DNA of 52,890 bases from a virus: the IMG/VR virus record IMGVR_UViG_3300043777_000227, positions 1 through 52,890 of that record. One strand, given 5' to 3'. Position numbers and translations under genes: made by a program. The notes under the pieces are model-generated. The model was not told the DNA's origin. It searched no databases and saw only the letters and a list, made by a program, of their open reading frames with translations. This document shows positions 9,261 through 17,306 of this stretch, piece by piece; position 1 is the first letter of the stretch, and every line of letters begins with the position of its first letter.

Positions 9261-10148
9261 TTAGAGACGCACCGAGTCCAAACGGACATTACCTACCCCC
9301 TGGCGATTATAGCGCTCCAAAAGTGCCTTGCGGCCTTCTGGTGTGCTTAACATCGCTTCGACATCACGCGGGTTAAAGGTGCTAGGCTCCGCTGAGGGGG
9401 TAACAGTCGTGGTGGAAAGGGTGGGTCTGGGTTGGGTTTGAGCAACAGCCGGGGCCGCTTGGGCCTGGGCCTTGAGTAGGTCGGGCATACGCAGTCCATC
9501 ACCCGCTAGCTTCGCAAGTTCCATAAGCTGGTCAAGTTGTGCTTGAGCCGCTTGGGGATTGTGCTCTAGTTGGGCTATGGCATCACGCAGCACGGGGAGG
9601 CGCTCTCCGACCTGTTTGTAGGTCTCGCTCCCCATGAATTCCCGCACGCCGGGCGTTCTAGCGTCGGCGGTGCGAATTGCCCGTTCTCTAGCGACTTCAC
9701 CAAGTAAGTCCTGATATGGCGCTAGCACGCTCCTAATCAGCTCGGCCTGAGCTTGGACGTAGCCCTTCTTGTCCTGGGAGGAGGCGGCTTTGGCGATTTG
9801 ATCGTAAAGCGCTTCCGCCGGATCGGCTACTGGCTCTGGCTTGGGCTGAGGCAGCTTGCTTTGCGCGTCGAGTAAGTCTTGGCGAAGTTTAGCTATATAG
9901 CGATCTTTTTCTTCGTAGCCCTTGATCGCCTCCTCTTTCGTTCGATATGTGCCAAGGAACGGTTCAGAGGGCGCTGGGGCAGCTTGTGGCGGCTCAGCTG
10001 GGACCGGGGCAGTAACTTGTGGTTGCTGGTCCGGATTTGGGAACAACTCGTCTAGGTTCAAATCAGCACTGGGCGGGGCGTCAGCGAATAGGGCGCCTGG
10101 GCGCGAAATCGCCACTGCTGCTTGTGCTGCTGTTTGTGCTTCGGGCAT
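9261..10148 (-). CDS. Scaffolding-like protein
   Basis: 295 residues, Ala/Gln/Pro/Glu-rich, mostly predicted helix with charged coiled-coil stretches (about 70-110 and 140-230) and a disordered Pro/Thr tail near 240-265. It sits between the portal/small gene and the capsid gene, the usual place for a scaffold, and has no membrane segment or enzyme motif. The C-terminal ~35 residues (FNPRDVEAMLSTPEGRKALL) form a compact basic helix, the expected capsid-binding end of a scaffold. Assignment rests on position and composition. Confidence 0.75.
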   Translation of the reverse strand: MPEAQTAAQAAVAISRPGALFADAPPSADLNLDELFPNPDQQPQVTAPVPAEPPQAAPAPSEPFLGTYRTKEEAIKGYEEKDRYIAKLRQDLLDAQSKLPQPKPEPVADPAEALYDQIAKAASSQDKKGYVQAQAELIRSVLAPYQDLLGEVARERAIRTADARTPGVREFMGSETYKQVGERLPVLRDAIAQLEHNPQAAQAQLDQLMELAKLAGDGLRMPDLLKAQAQAAPAVAQTQPRPTLSTTTVTPSAEPSTFNPRDVEAMLSTPEGRKALLERYNRQGVGNVRLDSVRL

Positions 10149-10195
10149 CTAGTCTCCATCCTTGTGAGATTGAGGGTCCGCTTGTGGCGGTACTG

Positions 10196-10582
10196 CTATT
10201 GGGAGCTCTGGGCTCCGACAATTTCTAGTTCGCGCTGGATGGCCTGGAATGCAGCCAAGTCCTGGTTGCGCGGGGATTCGGGCGCGCTCTGTCTACGAGA
10301 AAAGCCCACTGCCTGGCGGACTTGATCGTCCAACCAGCCGGCCCAAGCAATGCCCGATTTAATGAACTCTGAGTCTTCTAGCCGAGCTTGACGCTTGCCC
10401 TCTAGCTCGCTACGCAGCAGGCTGCGCTGCAGGCGAAGTTTCTTGGCTAGGTACATGAATCCAGGGTGGTACTGGAGCGACTGGACCTGCTGGGCTATCT
10501 CGGGAGTCATCTCCTCTAGTCGGTCGTCAGCCGCCACCTCAACCACCTGGATTTCCTTAGCTATCTTGGTAAACCAACTCAT
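10196..10582 (-). CDS. Hypothetical head-module protein
   Basis: 128 residues, almost wholly helical and charged, with a likely coiled coil (about 20-75; KKLRLQRSLLRSELEGKRQ). The ATG overlaps the portal stop by ATGA, so it is translated with the portal and precedes the scaffold. Position fits a head-assembly accessory protein. No family recognised. Confidence 0.7.
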   Translation of the reverse strand: MSWFTKIAKEIQVVEVAADDRLEEMTPEIAQQVQSLQYHPGFMYLAKKLRLQRSLLRSELEGKRQARLEDSEFIKSGIAWAGWLDDQVRQAVGFSRRQSAPESPRNQDLAAFQAIQRELEIVGAQSSQ

Positions 10583-12669
10583 TCTGAGCCCCCTGGTACC
10601 TCACCTAACCCACTCAAGCCCATTCCCCCTGCGCCCATCATCCCACCAATTGACCGGGCTGCGGTGGTAGTGCCGGCACCGGGCAGCTTGCCTTCCTGCT
10701 GCATGCCACGAGGACGGCCGGGCTTGCCACCTGGCGTGTGGCCTTCCTTGCTCTGGTGAGACCACTTGGCCTTGGCCCCAGCGATGTCCATGCTCGAAGA
10801 GTGCTGCAGAGCGGCTTCCAGCGTCATCAACGCTATCTGCTGCTGGAGGGCTGCTTGCTGCTCCTGGGCCACTTGCTGGTCGGACTTGATTAGCTTGTTG
10901 ATATTGCGGATTTCGAACACCTTGCCCAGCTCACGGATGCCTTCACCCATGTTCCAATAAGGCGTCTGGCCAGCCCAATTGGCGTAGGCCAGCATGTTGC
11001 GCTGCCGGACCACTTTATTGGTGGCGTAGTTGGCGCAAACCAGGTCGAAGTCAAAATTGCCAATCAGCATTTCGGGCTTGACCAGTGGCCATTTCTCGAT
11101 GCCTACCGGCGCATCGGTAACCCGAACCTCCTCAGCCTGGGTCATATACTGCTGGATCATGGAAGCACACATCTCCAACATAGGCTGTAGGATGTCCAAC
11201 TCCATATTCCTAATGAACATCTTGAATCGGAAGTTCGACTCATTCATGACTTGGGAGATGCCTGTGGCTGTTTTGTTGCCCGAGCCGGTACCAACCCCCT
11301 TGGAGTAGAAATCGCTCACCCCCGAGCTTAGTTCGATCATGTTCTTGTACACATCCAACAGCGCGTAGTCGCCTCGCTGAGGTGTGAAGAACGGCAGGGG
11401 CGCAATGACCGTGTTGGGGTCGCCAACCACCCCAACCTTACCGCCAGGGGTGTTGAATAGGTTTAGCGCCGCATGGTCTATGTCCGCCTCGATGTTGTAG
11501 GCGTAGCGGCGATTGATGCCCAGATTCCAGTTGTCGGTGATCATGTTGACCATGCGATTCATTGCATCGTTCAGGTCAGAGATGATCTCGATGACGCCCA
11601 AGCCAAATTTCTCGTTGGGCAATTTAATAAAGCTAGTGTACAAGATTGGCGCTCTTTTATGGGCGAAGGGGTTTGGGCCATGGTAGAGGAGCACTCCAGC
11701 CCCGCCATAAACACGGCGCTTCCAGGCGGAGTAGCTGGCTTGGCGGTAGCTAGCGCGGAGGTCCTTCCAGGAGATTGCCTCGGTGTCCTTACCATAGGTC
11801 ATCAAAGTCAGAGTGTCGTTGGTCTCGTCCCACAGCTCGGCCATGCGGATGATGATGTTGTCGGGATCGACTTCCTGTTCGATAGCCTGGGCTAGTTTCA
11901 ACATACCCTCAGCACTATAGAGATTGGGGTTCATCTCGGATTCGCGCTTCATTTCGCCCCACGACTTCTCGCACATATGGGCAACTAGGCCTCCGTCTGG
12001 GTCTACCAGCAGGTCGTAGGCGTCAATAGGCGTCAGTCTGGGCCGTTGACGCGGAATCTTCTTCTCGATGGGGTGCACGGCTATGACTATTGGCGCTCCC
12101 GTAGAAGGATCAATTACCGGCTGTTGTTGGGGCTGGCCAGTCTGCGGATCGATGATTCGGTTGCCCATTGGATCGGTAACGGGCTGCATGGCTAGTTCTG
12201 GCTGGGCGTCTACCCCTTCATCATAGCCCCAGTCCCAGTCCACCTTAATGCCGGCAAAGCCGTAGATGGACAAATTGCGCATCAGCTCTTCTATCTGGGC
12301 GATGGCACGGGCTTTGTGCAGTTTGTAGCCCAGCACGGCTTGCATCGCCTCGCACGCCGAGTCATCAGCCTGGGAGCGGCCTTTGCACTCAAACCAAGGA
12401 TCGAAGCTGAAGAAAGCGTCCGAAGTTCGCGACACCACCGTCTCTACGTTGCTAAGCGCATAGGGCACAAAGGTGTTCGAGCGAGGCGTGGTGTTGTCTG
12501 GGAAGGTGTAGATATCCTGCTGGCCAACATACTGGCGGTAGAATAAGCTTCGGCGCTGATCATACTGCCTTCGAAAGAAGAGCATCCGGGTAATATTGGC
12601 GTCAGCTCGACGCGCAACTTTATCCAGGTCTTCTCTATCGCCAGGTAGTTGAGGGGGAATTTCTGGCAC
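10579..12669 (-). CDS. Portal protein
   Basis: 696 residues, the usual size for a podovirus-type portal. It opens with a helical acidic region (DREDLDKVARRADANITRML), then the wing/stem core with an 'FVPYALSNVETVVSRT' segment, a DPDGG loop, PNEKFGLGVIEIISDLNDAM typical of portal cores (about 340-365), and a Gln/Gly/Met-rich C-terminal tail that may form the barrel. Twelve copies would form the DNA entry ring and bind the terminase. The start is GTG at 12669 with GAGG 8 nt upstream. It lies in the canonical order portal-scaffold-capsid, though many genes from terL. Confidence 0.88.
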   Translation of the reverse strand: MPEIPPQLPGDREDLDKVARRADANITRMLFFRRQYDQRRSLFYRQYVGQQDIYTFPDNTTPRSNTFVPYALSNVETVVSRTSDAFFSFDPWFECKGRSQADDSACEAMQAVLGYKLHKARAIAQIEELMRNLSIYGFAGIKVDWDWGYDEGVDAQPELAMQPVTDPMGNRIIDPQTGQPQQQPVIDPSTGAPIVIAVHPIEKKIPRQRPRLTPIDAYDLLVDPDGGLVAHMCEKSWGEMKRESEMNPNLYSAEGMLKLAQAIEQEVDPDNIIIRMAELWDETNDTLTLMTYGKDTEAISWKDLRASYRQASYSAWKRRVYGGAGVLLYHGPNPFAHKRAPILYTSFIKLPNEKFGLGVIEIISDLNDAMNRMVNMITDNWNLGINRRYAYNIEADIDHAALNLFNTPGGKVGVVGDPNTVIAPLPFFTPQRGDYALLDVYKNMIELSSGVSDFYSKGVGTGSGNKTATGISQVMNESNFRFKMFIRNMELDILQPMLEMCASMIQQYMTQAEEVRVTDAPVGIEKWPLVKPEMLIGNFDFDLVCANYATNKVVRQRNMLAYANWAGQTPYWNMGEGIRELGKVFEIRNINKLIKSDQQVAQEQQAALQQQIALMTLEAALQHSSSMDIAGAKAKWSHQSKEGHTPGGKPGRPRGMQQEGKLPGAGTTTAARSIGGMMGAGGMGLSGLGEVPGGSE

Positions 12670-12672
12670 GAA

Positions 12673-12984
12673 TTAGCCTCGGTTCAAGAGCTGTGTGTAG
12701 ACCGTTACGGTAGTGGCGCCGGCGTTGTACACCGCGTAGCTATCGTAGTAGTCCGAGAGGTCATAGACCGCCACGACGTTAGCGGGGATACGGAAGTTGG
12801 TGGCAGCGGGCACCTTTGCATTAGCCGCATTGAAGAAGATAATTGTAATATCTCCCGTGGCGTTAATGGCGAAAATGGTCCGATTGCCTAGGGTTTTAGT
12901 TGCCCCAGCGGTTGTGCCGGCTACTGTATAACTGGCGTCAGAGCCCGGCCCACCTGGCACAAAGATTGATGTAAATGTAGCCAA
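12673..12984 (-). CDS. Small beta-rich structural protein
   Basis: 103 residues, rich in Thr, Ala, Val, Ile and Tyr with alternating hydrophobic pattern, suggesting an all-beta fold (TITIIFFNAANAKVPAATNF). No signal peptide, no enzyme motif. It is sandwiched between the portal and a fibre-like gene, so a head decoration or connector role is plausible. No family recognised. Confidence 0.7.
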   Translation of the reverse strand: MATFTSIFVPGGPGSDASYTVAGTTAGATKTLGNRTIFAINATGDITIIFFNAANAKVPAATNFRIPANVVAVYDLSDYYDSYAVYNAGATTVTVYTQLLNRG

Positions 12985-12995
12985 AGAAATTCTCC

Positions 12996-14330
12996 TTAGA
13001 ATACCGAGCAGTAACTGCCGCGCTTGACGATGAAGTTGTCGGTGCCGGTGGTAGTAAATGCGTAAACGCTGAAAACGCCTGGTGTAGCGTTAGAGGGTTG
13101 CTCAATTGTCCCGTCCAGGGTGGCTTCCCAGATGGTGGTAGCCGCTGAGGGGGTGAACTGTACAACTGATGTTGGCGTGGTGGATGCGAGGTTTTGAAGA
13201 TTACCGGCTGTAAAGGTTGAGGCGCTAATTTCCACAACCCCCATCACGCTTAGGTTGGTTGGAGCGGTGCCGGTAACTCCCACACCGAATTGGTCTACAA
13301 CTGCTGCCGAAGCCTGATCGTACATCAGCCCGCAGTGGAAGCTATAATTAGCTGCCTTGGAAGTGGGGAGTGTGTAGGACAGCCCTGTGATTAGCTGGAG
13401 CGATGCAGAGGTTGAGTCGGTGAAGTCCGAGGTGACGAACACCTTGTTTCCACCAGAGAAAACCTCAGCTGTGGTGATATTTTTAGCGTCGTCAGTGATC
13501 GAGGAGTTTGAGCCGCAGGCACCAGCACCGCCTCCTTTAAAGAGAACATTAGAGGTTAAAGCTGCTGTCATAGCAAACGCTGTGGTTGAGGTGGCGCAGG
13601 CCACACCGCCTGAGGTTAACCCAGAGTTAGTTTCAGTTAGCGCCAGGCTCTTGTTGGTAAGGGACTGAGTGCCGGCTAGGTTGACCAGAGTATCAGTAGC
13701 TGCGGGGATCGTTACGGTGAACACCGACGCGGCTGAAGCTGGAGAGAGGATGATGCCTCCCGTAGCCGTCGAGCTGGCCAGCTCCAAGGTTCCGTTAGAG
13801 GTACCGGGAATTCCCAAGGTTGGGGTTACCGAGAACGAGATAGCCGACGCTGAAGTACCAACAAGCATTGTGCCCTGGGCGGGGACGATCACCGAGCCAG
13901 TTACTACCGAGGCAGCGTTAGTCCAATCCAATAACCCGCTGGCTGCGGTGCCCGGCCAGATATACTCGAAGGCGGTGACCGCTGCAGGACATTCCTCGGT
14001 GATTGAATTGGCCGTGGCGTGACCGTTAGCTGAACCTTGCACGCATAGAAAGTAGCCAGCTGTACTACCACTTGCTTTGAAGCTGGGGGCCGTTATTCCA
14101 CCAGCATCGGTACACGTTAAGACATTAGCTGTGGTGATTCCCTGATCGCACAAGCTTGCTGCGCCGATGGTGGTGGTGCCAGTGGCTAGGGGCAGGAAGC
14201 CGTTGGTTTGGCCTGAAACTGTACCCGATGCCCCAGCAGCTCCTGCACCTCCATTAAATTGGCCCTGTGCAACCGCTAGACTGGTACACAGCACAATTCC
14301 TACTAGAATTGAAAGAAACTTAGTTTTCAT
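12996..14330 (-). CDS. Fibre-like protein with signal peptide
   Basis: 444 residues from the ATG at 14330. A reading ten codons longer would place a polar leader before the signal peptide MKTKFLSILVGIVLCTSLAV, whose cleavage would be near AQG. Gly-rich linker, then Ser/Thr/Ala-rich repeats. Residues about 37-95 (GFLPLATGTTTIGAASLCDQ, ITAPSFKASGSTAGYFL) match a module near the C-terminus of the giant fibre (GFIPKSSSSTIALLAKSALD, MAAPIFTATGTTAGFLDLPQ). The C-terminal ~110 residues look like a compact beta domain (ASLQLITGLSYTLPTSKAAN). Probably a receptor-binding or surface protein. Its start overlaps the preceding gene by 11 nt. Confidence 0.75.
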   Translation of the reverse strand: MKTKFLSILVGIVLCTSLAVAQGQFNGGAGAAGASGTVSGQTNGFLPLATGTTTIGAASLCDQGITTANVLTCTDAGGITAPSFKASGSTAGYFLCVQGSANGHATANSITEECPAAVTAFEYIWPGTAASGLLDWTNAASVVTGSVIVPAQGTMLVGTSASAISFSVTPTLGIPGTSNGTLELASSTATGGIILSPASAASVFTVTIPAATDTLVNLAGTQSLTNKSLALTETNSGLTSGGVACATSTTAFAMTAALTSNVLFKGGGAGACGSNSSITDDAKNITTAEVFSGGNKVFVTSDFTDSTSASLQLITGLSYTLPTSKAANYSFHCGLMYDQASAAVVDQFGVGVTGTAPTNLSVMGVVEISASTFTAGNLQNLASTTPTSVVQFTPSAATTIWEATLDGTIEQPSNATPGVFSVYAFTTTGTDNFIVKRGSYCSVF

Positions 14331-14625
14331 TTTTGGAGTCTTCCAAGATAACTCGATCAAAAGGTTCGAAGTCCCACTTGCCTTTTTCCCAGCTATCTAC
14401 GCCCTTTTTAAGCGCCTGGTAGGCTTCTTCAACTCGCTGGCGACGCAGTTCGGGCGGGGTGGTGGCTATCATATACCAATAATAAGCCATCCAGCAGTCC
14501 TTACAGCCTCGGGGCTGGGGCACCTTGTTGCTACCCAGATAGTTGTGCTTCGCGCAGACAAGCTGGATTTTCTCCTTGTCCAGCACTTCCTTCGCGTAGG
14601 CTTCTTTTTGGGCGGCGGTTAACAC
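14320..14625 (-). CDS. Hypothetical protein with CxH/CxxC motif
   Basis: 101 residues. A central segment CAKHNYLGSN...RGCKDCWMAYYWYM contains Cys/His spaced as a possible small zinc site (about 24-45). Flanking parts are helical and strongly charged (KEAYAKEVLDKEKIQ; RRQRVEEAYQALKKG). No membrane helix. It lies between a membrane protein gene and the fibre gene in the late operon. Function unknown. Confidence 0.65.
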   Translation of the reverse strand: MLTAAQKEAYAKEVLDKEKIQLVCAKHNYLGSNKVPQPRGCKDCWMAYYWYMIATTPPELRRQRVEEAYQALKKGVDSWEKGKWDFEPFDRVILEDSKNEN

Positions 14626-14652
14626 TTTATAATCCCTAGGGGCTTCGGCGAG

Positions 14653-15018
14653 TTAGCCAGGATCACCTGTGCTGGGACCTTGAGGGGTGGGAAGGTCCTT
14701 CCTCGCCGAAGCTAACTCTTTGTCTAAAATAGGTTCCAGGCGCATCGAGGATAGTTGAAACCAGTTCAATGTCAGGCGCATGCCGGTGTAGCCAGCCAGC
14801 AGGAGAGGCAGATCGAAGTACACCATCCCCCAGATCAGCATAAGGCTGGGCACCGTGACGCCTACAAAGCAGCCTTCCAGCGGACTAGCCAGATGCACCA
14901 CTAACCACCTGACGAGCGGATTCGCCTCTATCCTGGGGCCATATTTTTCTAGGCGCCGGGACGTAAAGAGCGTATCTGCTAGGGTGGCTAGGAATGCCAG
15001 GATAGCTAAGATGAGCAC
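14653..15018 (-). CDS. Membrane protein, DUF5658-like
   Basis: 121 residues with three to four hydrophobic segments (about 1-15, 36-50, 51-70, 74-85). The pattern ADTLFTSRRL followed by IEANPLVRWL resembles the 'D..T...G..E.NP' signature of DUF5658-type small membrane proteins. The soluble C-terminus is charged and Pro-rich. It overlaps the next gene by one base. A role in lysis or envelope remodelling is possible; a holin is an alternative because none else is clear, but the family match points elsewhere. Confidence 0.65.
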   Translation of the reverse strand: MLILAILAFLATLADTLFTSRRLEKYGPRIEANPLVRWLVVHLASPLEGCFVGVTVPSLMLIWGMVYFDLPLLLAGYTGMRLTLNWFQLSSMRLEPILDKELASARKDLPTPQGPSTGDPG

Positions 15019-15296
15019 TAAAGCGCCGAGGTCTTGCCGACTTCCACCTTGCCGTGGCCGCTATATGCGGGCTGGGCGAACTGGGAGTCATAGGCTTCGT
15101 GCCGCTGGGCGGAGTACTCCTGGCTGACGTTGGTGTAGGCGTGCGAGCCGGGGGTGTCGTGCATCTCGCCATCCACGCTAGAGCGAATATTGCCGGCGGT
15201 GTGTGCGACAGTCGGGCTATCTTCGGACATCTCCCCGCCAAGGTGAGGGGCGGCGCTATGCCATTTCGGGTTGGGGTTTTTCGCTGCGACGTTCAT
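15018..15296 (-). CDS. Hypothetical polar protein
   Basis: 92 residues, very polar and His/Ser/Asn-rich with no hydrophobic core, probably disordered (PKWHSAAPHLGGEMSEDSPT). It is followed by two more small disordered proteins, all in the late operon with tight spacing. Possibly a minor virion or head-interior component. No family recognised. Confidence 0.6.
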   Translation of the reverse strand: MNVAAKNPNPKWHSAAPHLGGEMSEDSPTVAHTAGNIRSSVDGEMHDTPGSHAYTNVSQEYSAQRHEAYDSQFAQPAYSGHGKVEVGKTSAL

Positions 15297-15304
15297 AGTG
15301 TCTC

Positions 15305-15517
15305 CTAAAAGGTTCCGTCATGGCCCATATCACAGCTGTAGTCCATGTGACAGGGCGCTGAATCATAAGATTTGGCGTTCGGGTCAGCGACTGAGTTGCC
15401 GCTAGCCTCGCCATCAGAAGTGTGCTGGGGGACCATTTGCGGCGCTGTACTGCCCGCCATGTCATCTCCCCTAGTGCGGGGGCCTTCCTGCAGGCCGGCC
15501 CATTGGTTCTCGCTCAT
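15305..15517 (-). CDS. Hypothetical short polar protein
   Basis: 70 residues, polar and probably disordered, ending in a curious Cys/His/Met-rich tail (PCHMDYSCDMGHDGTF) that could bind a metal. The ATG overlaps the stop of the preceding Pro/Gly-rich gene (ATGA). No family recognised. Confidence 0.55.
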   Translation of the reverse strand: MSENQWAGLQEGPRTRGDDMAGSTAPQMVPQHTSDGEASGNSVADPNAKSYDSAPCHMDYSCDMGHDGTF

Positions 15518-15951
15518 TGGATGTTTGCTCCTGCACCTGAGGAGGTGCTAGTTGTGGGCGTTGCTGGGATATTGACTGGTTTGCTGGCTCCAGGCGTCGA
15601 GCTTGGGCCATCGCTAGGCGGTACTGCGCCGGCGTGCGAGCGGCTTTGCCAGCTGCCAGTACCTACCGGGTAGTCAATCACCTGGTCGTTGGCGCCGGGG
15701 TCCATGCGCACCACTTCGTGCGTGGAGGCGCCAGGAATATACATAGAAGCCGAGGGGGCTTGGGGGCCGCCTGCGCCAGGAGCGCTAGGTCCTCCGGACA
15801 TTGGTTTAGACATCGGGGGCATCATAATTGGTCCTTCATCCGGCGCTATGCCGGGAATTGGGCCGCGTGGCGGCACCATAGGGGGATTGCCCCGCATCAC
15901 TATTTGGGATGCTGGGCCAGAAATTCCGGGATCGCTAGCTTCCCGCGCCAT
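15514..15951 (-). CDS. Pro/Gly/Met-rich late protein
   Basis: 145 residues dominated by Pro, Gly, Ser, Ala and Met, with Pro-rich runs (PPMVPPRGPIPGIAPDEGPI) and no predicted globular core. A central segment (MYIPGASTHEVVRMDPGAND) echoes 'HIPGGSMHEIVYMDCEVHDG' at the end of the next upstream gene, suggesting a duplicated short module. Both lie in the late operon and overlap slightly. Possibly a minor structural protein. Confidence 0.6.
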   Translation of the reverse strand: MAREASDPGISGPASQIVMRGNPPMVPPRGPIPGIAPDEGPIMMPPMSKPMSGGPSAPGAGGPQAPSASMYIPGASTHEVVRMDPGANDQVIDYPVGTGSWQSRSHAGAVPPSDGPSSTPGASKPVNIPATPTTSTSSGAGANIQ

Positions 15952-16132
15952 CGTGGACCTCGCAGTCCATATAAACTATCTCGTGCATGCTGCCGCCGGG
16001 GATGTGCGTTTCTCTTTTGGGCTTCCAACCGGCCTTCCGAAGCGTGCCATACACATAAGCGTCCGCGTGCTCGCCCGAGAGGCCTTTTTTAGAGGCCTCC
16101 CGTTCGAGTTTGTGTTCTAGTGCTTTGGGCAT
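15935..16132 (-). CDS. Small basic protein with KREASKKGLSG/AYVYGTLRKAGW motif
   Basis: 65 residues. The N-terminal ~40 residues (LEREASKKGLSGEHADAYVY, then GTLRKAGWKP) form a basic helical motif that recurs in structural proteins and hypothetical proteins of many phages; its function is not established. The C-terminus carries an IPGGSMHEIVYMD segment similar to the following gene's IPGASTHEVVRMD. It overlaps the following gene by 17 nt. Confidence 0.65.
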   Translation of the reverse strand: MPKALEHKLEREASKKGLSGEHADAYVYGTLRKAGWKPKRETHIPGGSMHEIVYMDCEVHDGAGS

Positions 16133-16133
16133 T

Positions 16134-16637
16134 CTAGCCGATCTGAGCTATCTCGATCTGCAAGTTGCCACCAACCAAGCCCGTGGGGGCATGGCCAGCA
16201 ACAGAAATACCCAGCTGATCGCCAGCATTCATCAAGAGAACACTCTTGGTTGCGGTGAGGGTTAGCTCTTGGCGTGTGTTAGCGACGATGGTGTGCAGGT
16301 TTACTGTAGCCGCAAGGATACTAGTGCCCGAAGTGATCGCCGTGGCATCTGCCGTAACCTTCAAGCAGTCCAGGGTTGGGGGCGTAGCATCCGAGCTAAT
16401 TACTGAGCAGTTGAAGCGAGCGTTGAGAATTTTGCAATTCCACGGCGCTTCAAATATCCACTTCGTTCCCGTCGCCGCAAAGGTGACCACATCCACGTTT
16501 ACCGAGACAACTTCCCTGGTTGTGGGCTTGTAGGCGGTGACTGTAGGGCTTGCGGCCGGTGCACCGGCATAACCACTAGCCTCTTGTAGGGTAGTGAGAA
16601 CGCCAAGGACCGGGTTTTCAGCAACAAATAGAGCCAT
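16134..16637 (-). CDS. Beta-rich structural protein
   Basis: 167 residues, no signal peptide or membrane helix, mostly alternating hydrophobic/Thr/Val residues (REVVSVNVDVVTFAATGTKW) consistent with a jelly-roll-like beta fold. Embedded in the virion gene series just after another all-beta protein. Plausibly a decoration or head-tail protein. No family recognised. Confidence 0.7.
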   Translation of the reverse strand: MALFVAENPVLGVLTTLQEASGYAGAPAASPTVTAYKPTTREVVSVNVDVVTFAATGTKWIFEAPWNCKILNARFNCSVISSDATPPTLDCLKVTADATAITSGTSILAATVNLHTIVANTRQELTLTATKSVLLMNAGDQLGISVAGHAPTGLVGGNLQIEIAQIG

Positions 16638-16664
16638 GACTATTCTCCTTTAGCAGTCAGCGCC

Positions 16665-17306
16665 TTAGCTAGAGAAGGCGATGATCGCTCCGAAGGAGAT
16701 GGTCACCGCAGAGGTGGTGACTGTGGGGTAGTAAATCGTGAAGCCGGTGGTCGTCACTGCGCCCAGGCTGAGCTTGTTGGTGCCAGTCTGGAACAAAGCT
16801 GCGGCCGTGGAGCTGTCTGAGCCGTTGCCGGCGTAGAACAAGTTCACCCAAACGGGCAGGGCGCCCTTGGTGTCTACAGCGGTTGCGGCGGAGTTGACTT
16901 CGGCCACCACTCCCGAGTTGCTCGCAGCAAAGTAGCTGCCGTTAACCGAGCTAACCGTGAGGTTGGTGACGTTGTTGCCGGAGTTGGTGAAGCCGGTGAC
17001 CGCCACCACATCTCCAACTGCAATGCGGGTAATCGGTCCAAAGCTATAGTAATCGGCATAGGTCGAGGTCGTGGCGTCCACCTTGACCTGGGTGAGGGGC
17101 AGCACGAAGGTGTTTCCAAAGGTCTGCGTGCCGTCAATGAAGCCTACCGCTACTGAAGTGGCGGTAGAGCCTGATAGAATCGTCCCGTAGCCGTAGAGGG
17201 TCTTGGCTAGCGGGCCGCCATTCTGGTCAGCGATTATCTGTCCGCCTAGGGCGGAGGTAGCCGGCTGGCCGATGTAACTAAGATTAACTTGAGCTGATGC
17301 TCCCAT
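16665..17306 (-). CDS. Beta-rich structural protein
   Basis: 213 residues, rich in Thr/Val/Ala/Gly with strands throughout (ATSVAVGFIDGTQTFGNTFV; GDVVAVTGFTNSGNN). No cysteines or enzyme motifs. The start overlaps the glycosyltransferase stop by 23 nt. Together with the next gene it probably encodes abundant virion surface protein, which might be a target of the glycosyltransferase; that link is inference from adjacency only. Confidence 0.7.
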   Translation of the reverse strand: MGASAQVNLSYIGQPATSALGGQIIADQNGGPLAKTLYGYGTILSGSTATSVAVGFIDGTQTFGNTFVLPLTQVKVDATTSTYADYYSFGPITRIAVGDVVAVTGFTNSGNNVTNLTVSSVNGSYFAASNSGVVAEVNSAATAVDTKGALPVWVNLFYAGNGSDSSTAAALFQTGTNKLSLGAVTTTGFTIYYPTVTTSAVTISFGAIIAFSS

